From Aestuariirhabdus litorea (GTDB taxonomy: Bacteria > Pseudomonadota > Gammaproteobacteria > Pseudomonadales > Aestuariirhabdaceae): DNA of 64,000 nt. Location: assembly GCF_003864255.1 (NCBI RefSeq), contig NZ_QWEZ01000001.1:1178001-1242000 (forward strand). The letters are read 5' to 3'. The translations under genes and the position numbers were made by a program. Positions within the stretch are counted from its first letter, which is position 1; every line of letters starts with the position of its first letter. Shown here one piece after another: positions 25,907-34,369 of this stretch. The notes under the pieces were generated by a model, which saw only the letters and a program-made list of their open reading frames with translations, was not told the origin of the DNA and did not search any database.

Positions 25907-26941
25907 ATGGTCGATGAGAGCAGCCCGTTGCGAGCGATGGTTGATGTTGCCCGCCGATATCCTTCCGCAGATAACTCACAACCCCTACAGTTTTATTTGG
26001 GGGGGCAGACGATCAGCCTCGAGTGCTCTCCCAGTCGCTGCAATGAAGGCCATTATTTCTCCCCGGGATCCCATGCCGTTCAATTCAGTCTTGGGTGTGC
26101 CCTGGAGAGCCTGCTGATAACTGCAAAAAATATTGACACACCCGTACAGGTCCTGGAGGGAGAGGGGCGAGTGAGCTGTCGCTTTCCAGATATCGCCAGC
26201 GCTAAGGTTACGCCGGCGGCTACCGGCGCCCTGTTAGGACGCCACACAAACCGCGGGCCCTACCGGCGAGAGCCGTTGCCGAAGGCGATACAACAAAGCC
26301 TGGCAGGACTATCCGAGGGGCCGGTGTGTGCGCAATGGTTTGAAACCACTCAGGCGAATCCGCTGATTCAGTTGTTGAAAGAAGCCTCATCGTTGCGTTT
26401 TCGCTCTCCCGACCTGGTGCAGTTCCTGGCGTCATCATTAAGGTCCAGGTCGGAGGAGGTGGCCCGCGGTGACGGTCTTGATATAGATACGCTTTGTTTG
26501 CCGCCAGGGGGCGGTGGGCTACTTGCCCTTAGCACCTCTGAACGGTGGCTCCCCAGGCTGAACCGCTTAGGTTTTCACCGTTTGCTGGCCCTGTTTGAAG
26601 GAATGATGCTTAGCCAGTCAGGGGCTTTGATGGTTATCTATGGCGGGAGCCTAGGGGCCGATGCCCGGTCCGCAGGGCAGCTCGCGATGCGGATTTGGGT
26701 CGAACTGAATGCCGCAGGACTGGCGGTCCACCCCTACTACGTTGTAACGGATCAACTGATTAGGAAGCAGCGCGGGGCCGTCAGTCTTGCCCTGGCGCAT
26801 GAGGTGGACAGGCTAGAGCAGTCCGTCATCGATCTATTGGGCGGCAACGCGCTGCACATGGTCTTGCGGGTAGGGTATGCGAGACAGGAGGTGGTTCGCT
26901 CCAGGCGTTTGCCGATCGGCGATGTGTGCGAACTGGAGTGA
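25907..26941 (+). CDS. nitroreductase-like flavoprotein
   Basis: This 344-residue protein resembles the nitroreductase/Acg-like flavin fold. An N-terminal motif (VARRYPSADNSQPLQF) matches the usual ARYAPSxxNxQPW phosphate-binding region. R-H-T-N-R-G-P-Y at about 110-117 is the typical second motif, and AGQLAMRIWVELNAAGLAVHPYYVV matches the late helix over the flavin. A strong ribosome-binding site (AAAGGAGAG) precedes the ATG. It converges on the ThiF-like gene with a 25-bp gap. As I recall, the two domain types are fused in Mycobacterium tuberculosis Rv1355c, which suggests a joint function. Substrate unknown. Confidence 0.7.
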   Translation: MVDESSPLRAMVDVARRYPSADNSQPLQFYLGGQTISLECSPSRCNEGHYFSPGSHAVQFSLGCALESLLITAKNIDTPVQVLEGEGRVSCRFPDIASAKVTPAATGALLGRHTNRGPYRREPLPKAIQQSLAGLSEGPVCAQWFETTQANPLIQLLKEASSLRFRSPDLVQFLASSLRSRSEEVARGDGLDIDTLCLPPGGGGLLALSTSERWLPRLNRLGFHRLLALFEGMMLSQSGALMVIYGGSLGADARSAGQLAMRIWVELNAAGLAVHPYYVVTDQLIRKQRGAVSLALAHEVDRLEQSVIDLLGGNALHMVLRVGYARQEVVRSRRLPIGDVCELE

Positions 26942-26966
26942 TGGGGAGGACGCTTTTGGGGGCGGG

Positions 26967-27842
26967 TCAGTTGGCCAGGAATGCTTGTCGCACCCGGTTC
27001 ATAACAAACCGTGTCAGTGGGTTTCTGTAGCCGCCGGGGCGCCATGTGTGCTTAACCGTATTGATGAAAGGATCATACTGGAGACCGTGAGGGGCCGGTA
27101 GAATACGCCCCCGTCCGGTTAGTATTTTCAATACCTGGGTAGCCGCAACGCCTGCGCATACCTCGCACCCCATAATGGTTGAGGGGCCCTTTTGTTCGGA
27201 CAGGTCCACTCGCGACGGGTCAACCAGATAAGAGGCGTGTGCCATGGAGGGCGCCAGCCCAACAAAAAAACGCAGCGCTTTTTCGAGCTCTGTCTGCCCC
27301 TTGAAGCCGAAGTACTGTTCGAAGCTCATCCGCTTTGGCATAAAGGCCAAGGTCGCTGCACCGGTGCCCAGTGGTGCGGCCGTTATTGCTGGAATGCTAT
27401 GAAGGTGGCAGTGGTGAAAAACCAGCTCACGTGCGTCAAACGCAAAGAAGTCCAGTCCATCGACGTAGATATCCACTTTTGAAAAAAACTGCTCAACATT
27501 CTGGCGGTTGACCCCCTCTCCGAAGACTTTGATATCGAGTTCGGGATTAATATCCAATGCCATTTGCTGCAGTGTGTCGGCTTTTTTCTTTCCATATGTG
27601 GATACACGGGCGCCTGCCTGGCGGTTCGTATTTTCAACACCAAAGCTGTCAAAGTCGGCTATATGGAAATGCCCAACACCCAGCCGGGTGAGGGTCAGCA
27701 GGTGTGCCCCGCCTACGCCGCCCATGCCGGCAATGGCAACCCGGGATTCCCGCAGGGATTGTTGCTCCTCTTCGGTTGTCCAGCCCAGATTTCGAGAGAA
27801 TGCTGCCTCATAGTTGAATTGGGTCATAGAAGGCCGTGACAT
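26967..27842 (-). CDS. ThiF/E1-like adenylyltransferase
   Basis: This 291-residue protein has the E1/ThiF/MoeB ATP-binding motif VAIAGMGGVGGAHLLTLTRL, the acidic switch ADFDSFGVENTNRQ with the Arg that contacts ATP, and DGLDFFAFDARELV. Such enzymes adenylate a C-terminal carboxylate. Only one CxxC (GCEVCAG) is visible, so the paired zinc site of MoeB is absent. It starts in a TAATG overlap with the acyltransferase upstream, so the two are co-translated. Together with the convergent nitroreductase-like gene it suggests activation and oxidation of an acylated amino acid or peptide (inference). Confidence 0.82.
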   Translation of the reverse strand: MSRPSMTQFNYEAAFSRNLGWTTEEEQQSLRESRVAIAGMGGVGGAHLLTLTRLGVGHFHIADFDSFGVENTNRQAGARVSTYGKKKADTLQQMALDINPELDIKVFGEGVNRQNVEQFFSKVDIYVDGLDFFAFDARELVFHHCHLHSIPAITAAPLGTGAATLAFMPKRMSFEQYFGFKGQTELEKALRFFVGLAPSMAHASYLVDPSRVDLSEQKGPSTIMGCEVCAGVAATQVLKILTGRGRILPAPHGLQYDPFINTVKHTWRPGGYRNPLTRFVMNRVRQAFLAN

Positions 27843-28621
27843 TAACCAATGTGTGTTTTCAAGTGGATGTTCTCCTTGGCGGCCGGTGAAACCAGTTGCT
27901 GGAGTACGCTACTGCGTATTGACTCGTACAGCTCTTTCATCCCGCCGGTAAGGTGGCGCGTCAAATCCTCTTTGGGGATATAGTAAAGCGCCCGTAGGCC
28001 ATGGTAGTCCATGACATCGCTGCCTTGTTGGAAGAGCACCCCGAACCGATGGAGATGACGTGCAAGGCGGGGCTCCATCATCGCAAAGACATAGTCGATG
28101 CTGGCTAGGTCCACAATGGCCATGCCTGCAAGGTACAGCCCCATTGCGATATGGGGGAAGTGGCGTTTGTCGCCATGCTCTTCGCCAGTGTTTTCGGGGG
28201 GGAAAGGGACTGCACTACGGGACTCATCCTTCCGGCGCCGAAAGCTGGAAGGTACGGCGAGTCGGGAAGCTTCGCCATAGGAAACACGGTCCAGGATGGC
28301 CAGGTCAAACTGCTCTTTGGCTATATGGGCGGCACAGTACTTTTCGAAAGGTGCCATCTGGGAAGCATCTATGGGATCTGGAATAACCAGTCGAACACAA
28401 CCTGCGGGGGTGTTTGTGCGGTTGTGGTAGATAAGGCAGTGTATTGAGTAGCGGTCAAAGTCATCGCGTTCCATCTCCTCCGCAGAGAGCTCTTCCCAGC
28501 CAAACTCCTTGGCGAATACGTTGTAACGAATGCAAAATACCTCTTTCTGCAGTTCGGGAGTCAGGGCGAGGACAACCCTAAAATAGCTGTTGAACTCATC
28601 GCAAAGCGTTTCGCTAGACAT
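27842..28621 (-). CDS. PEP-CTERM/exosortase-associated acyltransferase (FeeM-like) 1
   Basis: This 259-residue protein of the TIGR03694 type is related to N-acyl amino acid synthases and LuxI-like autoinducer synthases in the GNAT fold. Key segments are VFCIRYNVFAKEFGWEE, AGCVRLVIPDP, SYGEASRLAVPSSFRRR and HIAMGLYLAGMAIVDLA. Such enzymes transfer an acyl chain from a carrier to an amine. The ATG at 28621 is chosen because GGAG lies 8 bases upstream; a frame open to 28702 adds an unrelated 27-residue tail. It precedes and overlaps the ThiF-like gene and is divergent from a second acyltransferase. Confidence 0.82.
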   Translation of the reverse strand: MSSETLCDEFNSYFRVVLALTPELQKEVFCIRYNVFAKEFGWEELSAEEMERDDFDRYSIHCLIYHNRTNTPAGCVRLVIPDPIDASQMAPFEKYCAAHIAKEQFDLAILDRVSYGEASRLAVPSSFRRRKDESRSAVPFPPENTGEEHGDKRHFPHIAMGLYLAGMAIVDLASIDYVFAMMEPRLARHLHRFGVLFQQGSDVMDYHGLRALYYIPKEDLTRHLTGGMKELYESIRSSVLQQLVSPAAKENIHLKTHIG

Positions 28622-28809
28622 CTTGGTGTCTCCGCTATCAAATATAAAAACCCTTATAATTGAATGTTCTAAATGGGTGCGTACCAGATCACGCTGCGCC
28701 AACGTTAAGCGTGTTAGCCTACTCGTGGTTATTTACAAAATGGAGAATAGCACAGGGATTTTCAGGTGCAGGGGATCATTAGGCCAATTTCAGGCTGCTT
28801 GGGGGAGGT

Positions 28810-29463
28810 ATGACCGAGAGGTTGTATGAGGTATTCGTTGCGGATACCGAGTTTGCACGAACAATAAATTACCACGTTCGATACCAGGTTTACTGTGAAC
28901 AGAAGCAATATGAAGCACCCAATGCCGAGTTTATAGATCTTGAGCGGGATGAGTGGGATGACCGCTCTGTTCACTTCATTGCACGCGAACGAAGTACGGG
29001 GGAGTGGTGCGCTGCCCTGCGATTGGTTAAACCCTCTTTCGATGAGGTGCTGCCGTTGGAGCAGGTGAGCCAGATTGATCATGATCGTATTCAGGGTAAG
29101 CGGCACCAGGCGGTCGAGCTGTCAAGGCTCTGCAAGCCGAAGACGGGTGACACTGAGGCCTGTTCCCAGGGCAGTGGCGGGGCAGAGGTTGTGCAAACCC
29201 TGATCTCCTCTGCTGCGCGCTATTGTAGGGATCATGGCTATCTTGAGCTTTTTTGCCTGACATCACCCTCTATTGTCCGCCTTATGCCCCGCTCATGGGG
29301 GTTTACGCCAGTTGGTCCGGCCACCCTGCATCGAGGCCTCAGGCGGCCCTATTGGTTGGATATCGATAGTATCCTGAGCTTTTACGATGACAGGGCTCCC
29401 CAGGCCGACTACCGCAGCTTTTCGCATGCGTTTGGTGGAAGCGTCCTTGCGGCAGCCTCTTAA
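28810..29463 (+). CDS. PEP-CTERM/exosortase-associated acyltransferase (FeeM-like) 2
   Basis: This 217-residue second copy of the FeeM/LuxI-like acyltransferase type is clearly diverged from the first. It has ARTINYHVRYQVYCEQKQYE, WCAALRLVKPSFDEVLPLE, VELSRLCKPK and an Ala/Cys-rich helix ISSAARYCRDHGYLELFC. A strong GGGGGAGG ribosome-binding site precedes the ATG. It reads toward the exopolysaccharide operon with no clear terminator between, so it could contribute read-through. The two copies may act on different amines or acyl chains; the product is not known. Confidence 0.75.
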   Translation: MTERLYEVFVADTEFARTINYHVRYQVYCEQKQYEAPNAEFIDLERDEWDDRSVHFIARERSTGEWCAALRLVKPSFDEVLPLEQVSQIDHDRIQGKRHQAVELSRLCKPKTGDTEACSQGSGGAEVVQTLISSAARYCRDHGYLELFCLTSPSIVRLMPRSWGFTPVGPATLHRGLRRPYWLDIDSILSFYDDRAPQADYRSFSHAFGGSVLAAAS

Positions 29464-29564
29464 TGTCAATTTGAAATAAAAAAAAAGCGATTACTTCTAT
29501 TTGTTTTTTTGGTCCTACAAAAAGCACTATTTCGAGCTCTGTGATTAAAAAGGCAGTAGAAAAA

Positions 29565-29592
29565 TTGAACACTTGGAAATTGGGTATATAAT
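29565..29592 (+). promoter_or_regulatory. sigma-70 promoter of the XrtA exopolysaccharide operon
   Basis: TTGAAC (29565-29570) and a perfect TATAAT (29587-29592) with a 16-base spacer lie about 40 bases ahead of the export lipoprotein gene, in an AT-rich stretch (29464-29630). This is the only strong promoter seen for the 19-kb plus-strand operon. Confidence 0.7.
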
Positions 29593-29630
29593 TTTTTCTT
29601 AGCATCCAGCATCTAACGGAGTAGATAAAG

Positions 29631-30263
29631 ATGATAAGAAAAAATTGCCAAATTTTTGGCGCGATGCTTTGCTTTACACTTGCAGCTTGCTCCTCTAACC
29701 CCTATCCCTTACTGGAATCTGCAACACTCTACCAGCCAGTTACCACTACGCCTGAAAACTACCGCTACCTTATCGGGCCGGGGGATAGTTTAAGTATCTT
29801 CGTGTGGAGAAACCCCGAGGTGACGACCACGGTAACCGTGCGTCCGGATGGGTTTATTACGACCCCGTTAGTCGAGGATGTTCCCGTCAGCGGTAAAACC
29901 CCCACGGAGGTCGCTCGGCTTTTGGAGAAGCGACTTTCCTCTTTTATCAGGGATCCCCTGGTGACGGTCATGACCCAGGATCATCTCGGTCCCTTCAAGG
30001 AGCAGGTCAGGATAATTGGCGAGGCTGAAAAGCCTGAGTTTCTACCGTATGTTGAGGATATGACGCTGCTCGATGTGATGATCTCCGTTGATGGCCTAAC
30101 CGACTTCGCTGATGGGAACCGGGCCAGTATTGTACGGGTGATTGATGGAGAACAGCGCCAGTACGGTGTCCGCCTGGATGACCTGATAAAGGATGGCGAT
30201 ATTTCTGCAAACGTGGATATTTTGCCCGGCGACATCCTCATCATTCCAGAAACCTTTTTTTAA
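29631..30263 (+). CDS. XrtA system exopolysaccharide export lipoprotein (Wza-like)
   Basis: This 210-residue outer-membrane polysaccharide export protein matches TIGR03027. The lipobox is LAAC with Cys20 after a short signal. The Poly_export domain starts at about 48 (YRYLIGPGDSLSIFVWRNPE) and a SLBB-like part follows (VRIIGEAEKPEFLPYVEDMTLLDVM). It is about half the size of E. coli Wza, as is usual in PEP-CTERM loci. It is the first gene of the long operon and should form the outer-membrane part of the exporter with the chain-length protein encoded next. Confidence 0.93.
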   Translation: MIRKNCQIFGAMLCFTLAACSSNPYPLLESATLYQPVTTTPENYRYLIGPGDSLSIFVWRNPEVTTTVTVRPDGFITTPLVEDVPVSGKTPTEVARLLEKRLSSFIRDPLVTVMTQDHLGPFKEQVRIIGEAEKPEFLPYVEDMTLLDVMISVDGLTDFADGNRASIVRVIDGEQRQYGVRLDDLIKDGDISANVDILPGDILIIPETFF

Positions 30264-30284
30264 GCTGGTTGCCAGGAGCACGTA

Positions 30285-31832
30285 ATGCAGGAAACACTCG
30301 ACCTGCTGGTTAACTATGCTCGTGAACTCAAGCAGCGCCAGTGGTTCATACTTATCGTGAGTGGAGCGTTGTGTCTGGGCGGGTGGTACTTTGTGTCAAA
30401 AGTACCGGACAAATATGAGGCCAATGCAAAAGTTTATATAGATACGCAAACGATTTTACGGCCACTTCTTAGTGGTCTTACGGTACAAACCAATACTGCC
30501 CAACAGGTATCGCTTTTAGTTAAAACGTTGCTAAGCAAGCCAAATATTGAACGCCTGCTCCAGATGGCAGATCTGGATGCTGTTGTAAGGGAGGAGGTCA
30601 GAAACAGGGATTTAATTAACCGCCTGCAGAGGGAGATAAAGCTTACAAAAGAAAAGCGAGAGAATATTTTTTCTATTAGTTATATGAGTTCTGACAAACA
30701 AGCTGCCAAGCGGATTGTTGACTCGGTACTCACGCTGTTTATGGAAAGCTCCATTGGAGAAAACCGGGAAGATACAATCAGTGCAAAGCGTTTTATCGAC
30801 CAACAAATCCAGGAGTACGAAAATCGTTTAAAAGCCAGTGAGGTAGAGCTTAAAGATTTCAAGAAAAAGCACCTGGGCATGATGCCCTCAGATGGCAATG
30901 ATTACTACCAGCGGCTGCAGTCCGCGAGCAGGAAGCTTGATGAAGCCAAGCTGACCATGCAGGAATTGTTAAGTGAGCGGGATGCCGTCGAAGACCAGCT
31001 TGCGGGTATCGAGGAGACGACAATCACTGTTACCCAGCCAGCCTATGTACCTCACACCATAACGACCCGATACGATGAGCGAGTAGCGCGGCTGGAGACA
31101 CAGCTTGATGAAATGCTGCTGAAGTATACAAAGCAGCACCCGGACGTTAAAAACCTGACAGAACAGCTTAACGCCCTGAAATTAGAGCAGAGCAAAGAGC
31201 GAAAGGCTGCAATGCGTTACCAAACCGGATCTGCTCCGGTTCAGGTGGGAGTGGTAGGAGGGGTTGATCTTTATAACCATTTAAAACTGACCCTGTCCGA
31301 CCTTAATACGAAAATAGCCTCCATGGAAATTCGCCTTAGAGCCTTCGAAAAAGAGGAGCAGGAACTCAAGGTATTAGTGGATACTATTCCCGATATTGAA
31401 GTTCAGCTGGGTGAGCTGAACCGGGATTACGGTATCACTAAAAAGCGCTACAACGAGCTACTGTCTCGTCGAGAATCTATAGAGATATCCAGGAAGGCAT
31501 CTCAGGATACAGATGAGATTCAGTTCAAGGTGATTGAGCCCCCAACGGTCTCGGACCGCCCTACCTGGCCAAATAGGGCTATGCTGTTTTCAATGGTGCT
31601 ACCGGCCTCTCTTGGGTTTTCGTCAGGGCTGGCACTGCTGCTTATTATTGCCAACCCAAGGGTAATGTCTGCCAAGTATGCTGCGGAGGTAAGCGGGCTT
31701 TCCGTGATTGGAAGTGTATCCAGGGTGAGCAGTGCGGCTGATGTCCGAAGGGGTAGGTTGCTGCAGCTGATCTTTGTGCTTTTGCTTTCTACGTTAGTTT
31801 TGGTAAGTGCGATTTTTGCGCTTTATCAGTAG
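30285..31832 (+). CDS. XrtA system polysaccharide chain-length determinant (Wzc/GumC-like)
   Basis: This 515-residue inner-membrane copolymerase of the TIGR03007 type has a Wzz domain at the N terminus with TM1 (WFILIVSGALCLGGWYFV). A long periplasmic coiled coil follows (about 150-400, rich in Lys/Glu/Gln), then the proline-containing WPNRAMLF segment and C-terminal membrane helices (about 425-445 and 492-512). It lacks the kinase domain, which is encoded separately by the next gene. It controls chain length and couples polymerisation to export. It begins 21 bases after the export lipoprotein. Confidence 0.93.
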   Translation: MQETLDLLVNYARELKQRQWFILIVSGALCLGGWYFVSKVPDKYEANAKVYIDTQTILRPLLSGLTVQTNTAQQVSLLVKTLLSKPNIERLLQMADLDAVVREEVRNRDLINRLQREIKLTKEKRENIFSISYMSSDKQAAKRIVDSVLTLFMESSIGENREDTISAKRFIDQQIQEYENRLKASEVELKDFKKKHLGMMPSDGNDYYQRLQSASRKLDEAKLTMQELLSERDAVEDQLAGIEETTITVTQPAYVPHTITTRYDERVARLETQLDEMLLKYTKQHPDVKNLTEQLNALKLEQSKERKAAMRYQTGSAPVQVGVVGGVDLYNHLKLTLSDLNTKIASMEIRLRAFEKEEQELKVLVDTIPDIEVQLGELNRDYGITKKRYNELLSRRESIEISRKASQDTDEIQFKVIEPPTVSDRPTWPNRAMLFSMVLPASLGFSSGLALLLIIANPRVMSAKYAAEVSGLSVIGSVSRVSSAADVRRGRLLQLIFVLLLSTLVLVSAIFALYQ

Positions 31833-31852
31833 GACTCTAAACCGGTGAATAT

Positions 31853-32821
31853 ATGGATACCATAGAAAAGGCCCTGAGGAAGGAAGCGGAAGCGAGGGGA
31901 GAATCCCCCCCTACAAAAAGCAAAGCTACCAATCAACCTCAGCAAAGCGCGAAAGTAATCACAAAGGATACCCTCGTCAGAGCCAATAAGGCGGTGGAGA
32001 AGCCAACTGCACCGGTTGAGAAGAGTCCGCCAGTAAACGCTCAAAGTAGGCGTGTCACTTCAAAATCTGTGGAACCAGAAAGTAAGAATCGGCTGCCAGC
32101 CGGGTCGCCCATAACCCTTAATGAATCTGTTTTACGGTCACGAAATATCATTGTACCGAATGAAGAGAGATCTCTGGCCAAGGAGCAATACCGTCATATC
32201 AAGCGGTCAATACTGGGTAAAGCGTTCACCCAAAACAACACCGCCAAAGGTAAATTTAGTAATCTGGTTATGGTTACCAGCACAGAGCCAAAGGAGGGTA
32301 AAACATTCACCGCCATCAACTTGGCTATGAGTATTGCCTTGGAACCAGATCGCAAAATTTTGCTGGTTGACGCTGATGTTGTTCAACCGTCATTTTATTC
32401 GGTTCTTGATATTGAACCGTCGTTGGGGATCGTTGATTACCTAAGCCGCGATGATGTCCCGTTTGAAAGTATTTTGCACAAGACCAATGTCAAAAACCTA
32501 TCCATGGTCCTGTCGGGTAGTCGCCATCATCTGACAAACGAGTTGTTAGCCAGTGACAGCATGAAGCGACTCATGAATGAGTTGGCGACTCGCTATCACG
32601 ATCGGATTGTTTTGCTCGATACACCTCCACTGTGTCATACAACAGAGGCAGCCATTCTGGCCTCTTTGGTAGGTCAAGTGATCGTCGTTGTAGAGGAGGG
32701 TAAAACAACACAAAAACACTTGAAGGAGGCTTTGTCATTAGTTGGATCACATCCAGACGTTTCTCTTTTAATGAACAAGTGCAGTTCTGCCAAGGAAGGT
32801 AGTTACTATGGCTATTACTAG
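31853..32821 (+). CDS. XrtA-associated tyrosine autokinase
   Basis: This 322-residue cytoplasmic BY-kinase is of the TIGR03018 type. A basic, proline-rich N-terminal 100 residues precede the kinase. Walker A is TEPKEGKTFTAIN (Lys150), Walker A' ILLVDADV and Walker B IVLLDTPP. The extreme C terminus is tyrosine-rich (GSYYGYY), the autophosphorylation cluster expected for this family. It partners the chain-length protein to regulate polymerisation. Its 3' end overlaps the next gene by 14 bases. Confidence 0.93.
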   Translation: MDTIEKALRKEAEARGESPPTKSKATNQPQQSAKVITKDTLVRANKAVEKPTAPVEKSPPVNAQSRRVTSKSVEPESKNRLPAGSPITLNESVLRSRNIIVPNEERSLAKEQYRHIKRSILGKAFTQNNTAKGKFSNLVMVTSTEPKEGKTFTAINLAMSIALEPDRKILLVDADVVQPSFYSVLDIEPSLGIVDYLSRDDVPFESILHKTNVKNLSMVLSGSRHHLTNELLASDSMKRLMNELATRYHDRIVLLDTPPLCHTTEAAILASLVGQVIVVVEEGKTTQKHLKEALSLVGSHPDVSLLMNKCSSAKEGSYYGYY

Positions 32822-34358
32822 GGTGAGCCGCCAAAGTTATTCAGGTCAAAAGCCGAGTAGAAATGCCTCGATTCACTCGCTGGCATTAACAGGCAAAGTT
32901 TTTGTATTCGCCTGTTTTACTGTTGGTTATATACCGGACAGTGTGTCTTCGGTTTGGAGTTTCGCACCCAGTGTGGCTGCTGATCTAACGTACTCTGATA
33001 ATGTGGACCTGAGTGACTCCGACAAGGATGACGACTGGATTTTGCAAGTAAGGCCCGCCGTTGATTTTTCTAAAAGAGATGGGCGGGTCAATGTCGGGGG
33101 ACGCTACTCTCTGCAGAGGGCTCAGTATCTTAATGAAACCGATAATAATGATACTTACCATCAGCTTCGGAGTGGCCTGGATGCTGAACTGATAAGGAAT
33201 AATCTTTTTTTTAACGCAGCGGCCAATGTGCGACAGACCTTGATTGACCTGGCAAATCCGGGGAGCTCTGACAATGTGAGTGGATCCGATAACATTGCAA
33301 CAGTTGTCGATTATAAGCTCGAGCCGGTGTTTCAGGCCAACGTCCTGGGTTTTTCAAATCTCTATGCCTCCTACCAGTATGGCTCCGTGCTATACAACGA
33401 TAACAAAAACACCGGTTCTGATAGTGATCAATATGGGTATAGCATTGGTTTAAGTAGCGATACCGACAATCAGAAGTACTACTGGGAGCTCTTTACGCAA
33501 CAGATCACAACGAATTATGACTCCACTAATGATACTGAAATCACCGATTATAGGGCCAGGGTTGGGTATTACCTGACACAAAAACTGGATGTGAGCGCCA
33601 CCTATGGTTATGAAAAGCAGGATAACGATCAAGATAATTTGAGAGACGACCCTGACGGCAGTTACTGGCTACTGGGATTTCGCTGGGAACCTAGCGAACG
33701 AACCTCAATAAGTGGCTCAATGGGAAGGCGTTACTATGGTGATAGCTACAGTATCGATATTTCTCAACGCCACCGAAGGAATACCTTTACCTTTGGGTAT
33801 AGCGATCTCCAAACCAGTACACGCGACCAATTTATCTCTTCACCCAACGGGTTTATTTGCCCCGAAGCCGGGCCGGTCTCCGACTGCCGTAGCGTGGACT
33901 CAGCCTTGCCGTTGGGGATTCAGATCGGCGAGGGTGAGGTCCTGTTTGGCGATGTATCCATCGTGACGGGTATCAATGACCAGATTTTTGTATCCAGGAC
34001 GTGGCGCACAGGGTATCTCTATACCTTCCGTAAAAGCCGGATTAACTTCACCGGTTTTTACCAGAAACGCGAGTTTCAAACGTTCATAGCGGAGGAAAAA
34101 AGCCGAGGAGGAACGGTCTCCTACTCGCTGGACCATAACGCCAGGACTTCATCCAATGTCCGCTTCGGCTACACTAAAGACGAGCTTATCGACGGTGTGG
34201 AAAATAAGACCAATCGACTTAGCTATGGTTTAAGCAGAAGGCTCGATTCTGAAACAACCGCTAATCTACGAGTTTCCTACAATCGCCGTACTAGCGATCT
34301 CACTACTTCAGAGTACAAGGAGCACCGAGTTGTAGTGGGGGTGTTACGCTATTTTTAA
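32808..34358 (+). CDS. TIGR03016-family PEP-CTERM-associated outer-membrane protein
   Basis: This 516-residue protein is predicted to be a beta-barrel. The N terminus is basic and hydrophobic (export signal, about 20-45) and the body is rich in alternating polar/hydrophobic strands with many Tyr, Asn and Asp. The last residues (VVVGVLRYF) end in Phe, the usual outer-membrane assembly signal. Family members occupy this position in XrtA loci, between the kinase and the ATPase, and probably help move the polysaccharide across the outer membrane; this has not been shown. The start overlaps the kinase gene. Confidence 0.88.
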   Translation: MAITRVSRQSYSGQKPSRNASIHSLALTGKVFVFACFTVGYIPDSVSSVWSFAPSVAADLTYSDNVDLSDSDKDDDWILQVRPAVDFSKRDGRVNVGGRYSLQRAQYLNETDNNDTYHQLRSGLDAELIRNNLFFNAAANVRQTLIDLANPGSSDNVSGSDNIATVVDYKLEPVFQANVLGFSNLYASYQYGSVLYNDNKNTGSDSDQYGYSIGLSSDTDNQKYYWELFTQQITTNYDSTNDTEITDYRARVGYYLTQKLDVSATYGYEKQDNDQDNLRDDPDGSYWLLGFRWEPSERTSISGSMGRRYYGDSYSIDISQRHRRNTFTFGYSDLQTSTRDQFISSPNGFICPEAGPVSDCRSVDSALPLGIQIGEGEVLFGDVSIVTGINDQIFVSRTWRTGYLYTFRKSRINFTGFYQKREFQTFIAEEKSRGGTVSYSLDHNARTSSNVRFGYTKDELIDGVENKTNRLSYGLSRRLDSETTANLRVSYNRRTSDLTTSEYKEHRVVVGVLRYF

Positions 34359-34369
34359 AGGACAGGGAT

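Noticed and set aside
29464..29564. A-rich then T-rich stretch after the second acyltransferase as a terminator
   Set aside because: The possible stem is short and made of A-T pairs only, so it would not be stable enough for an intrinsic terminator.
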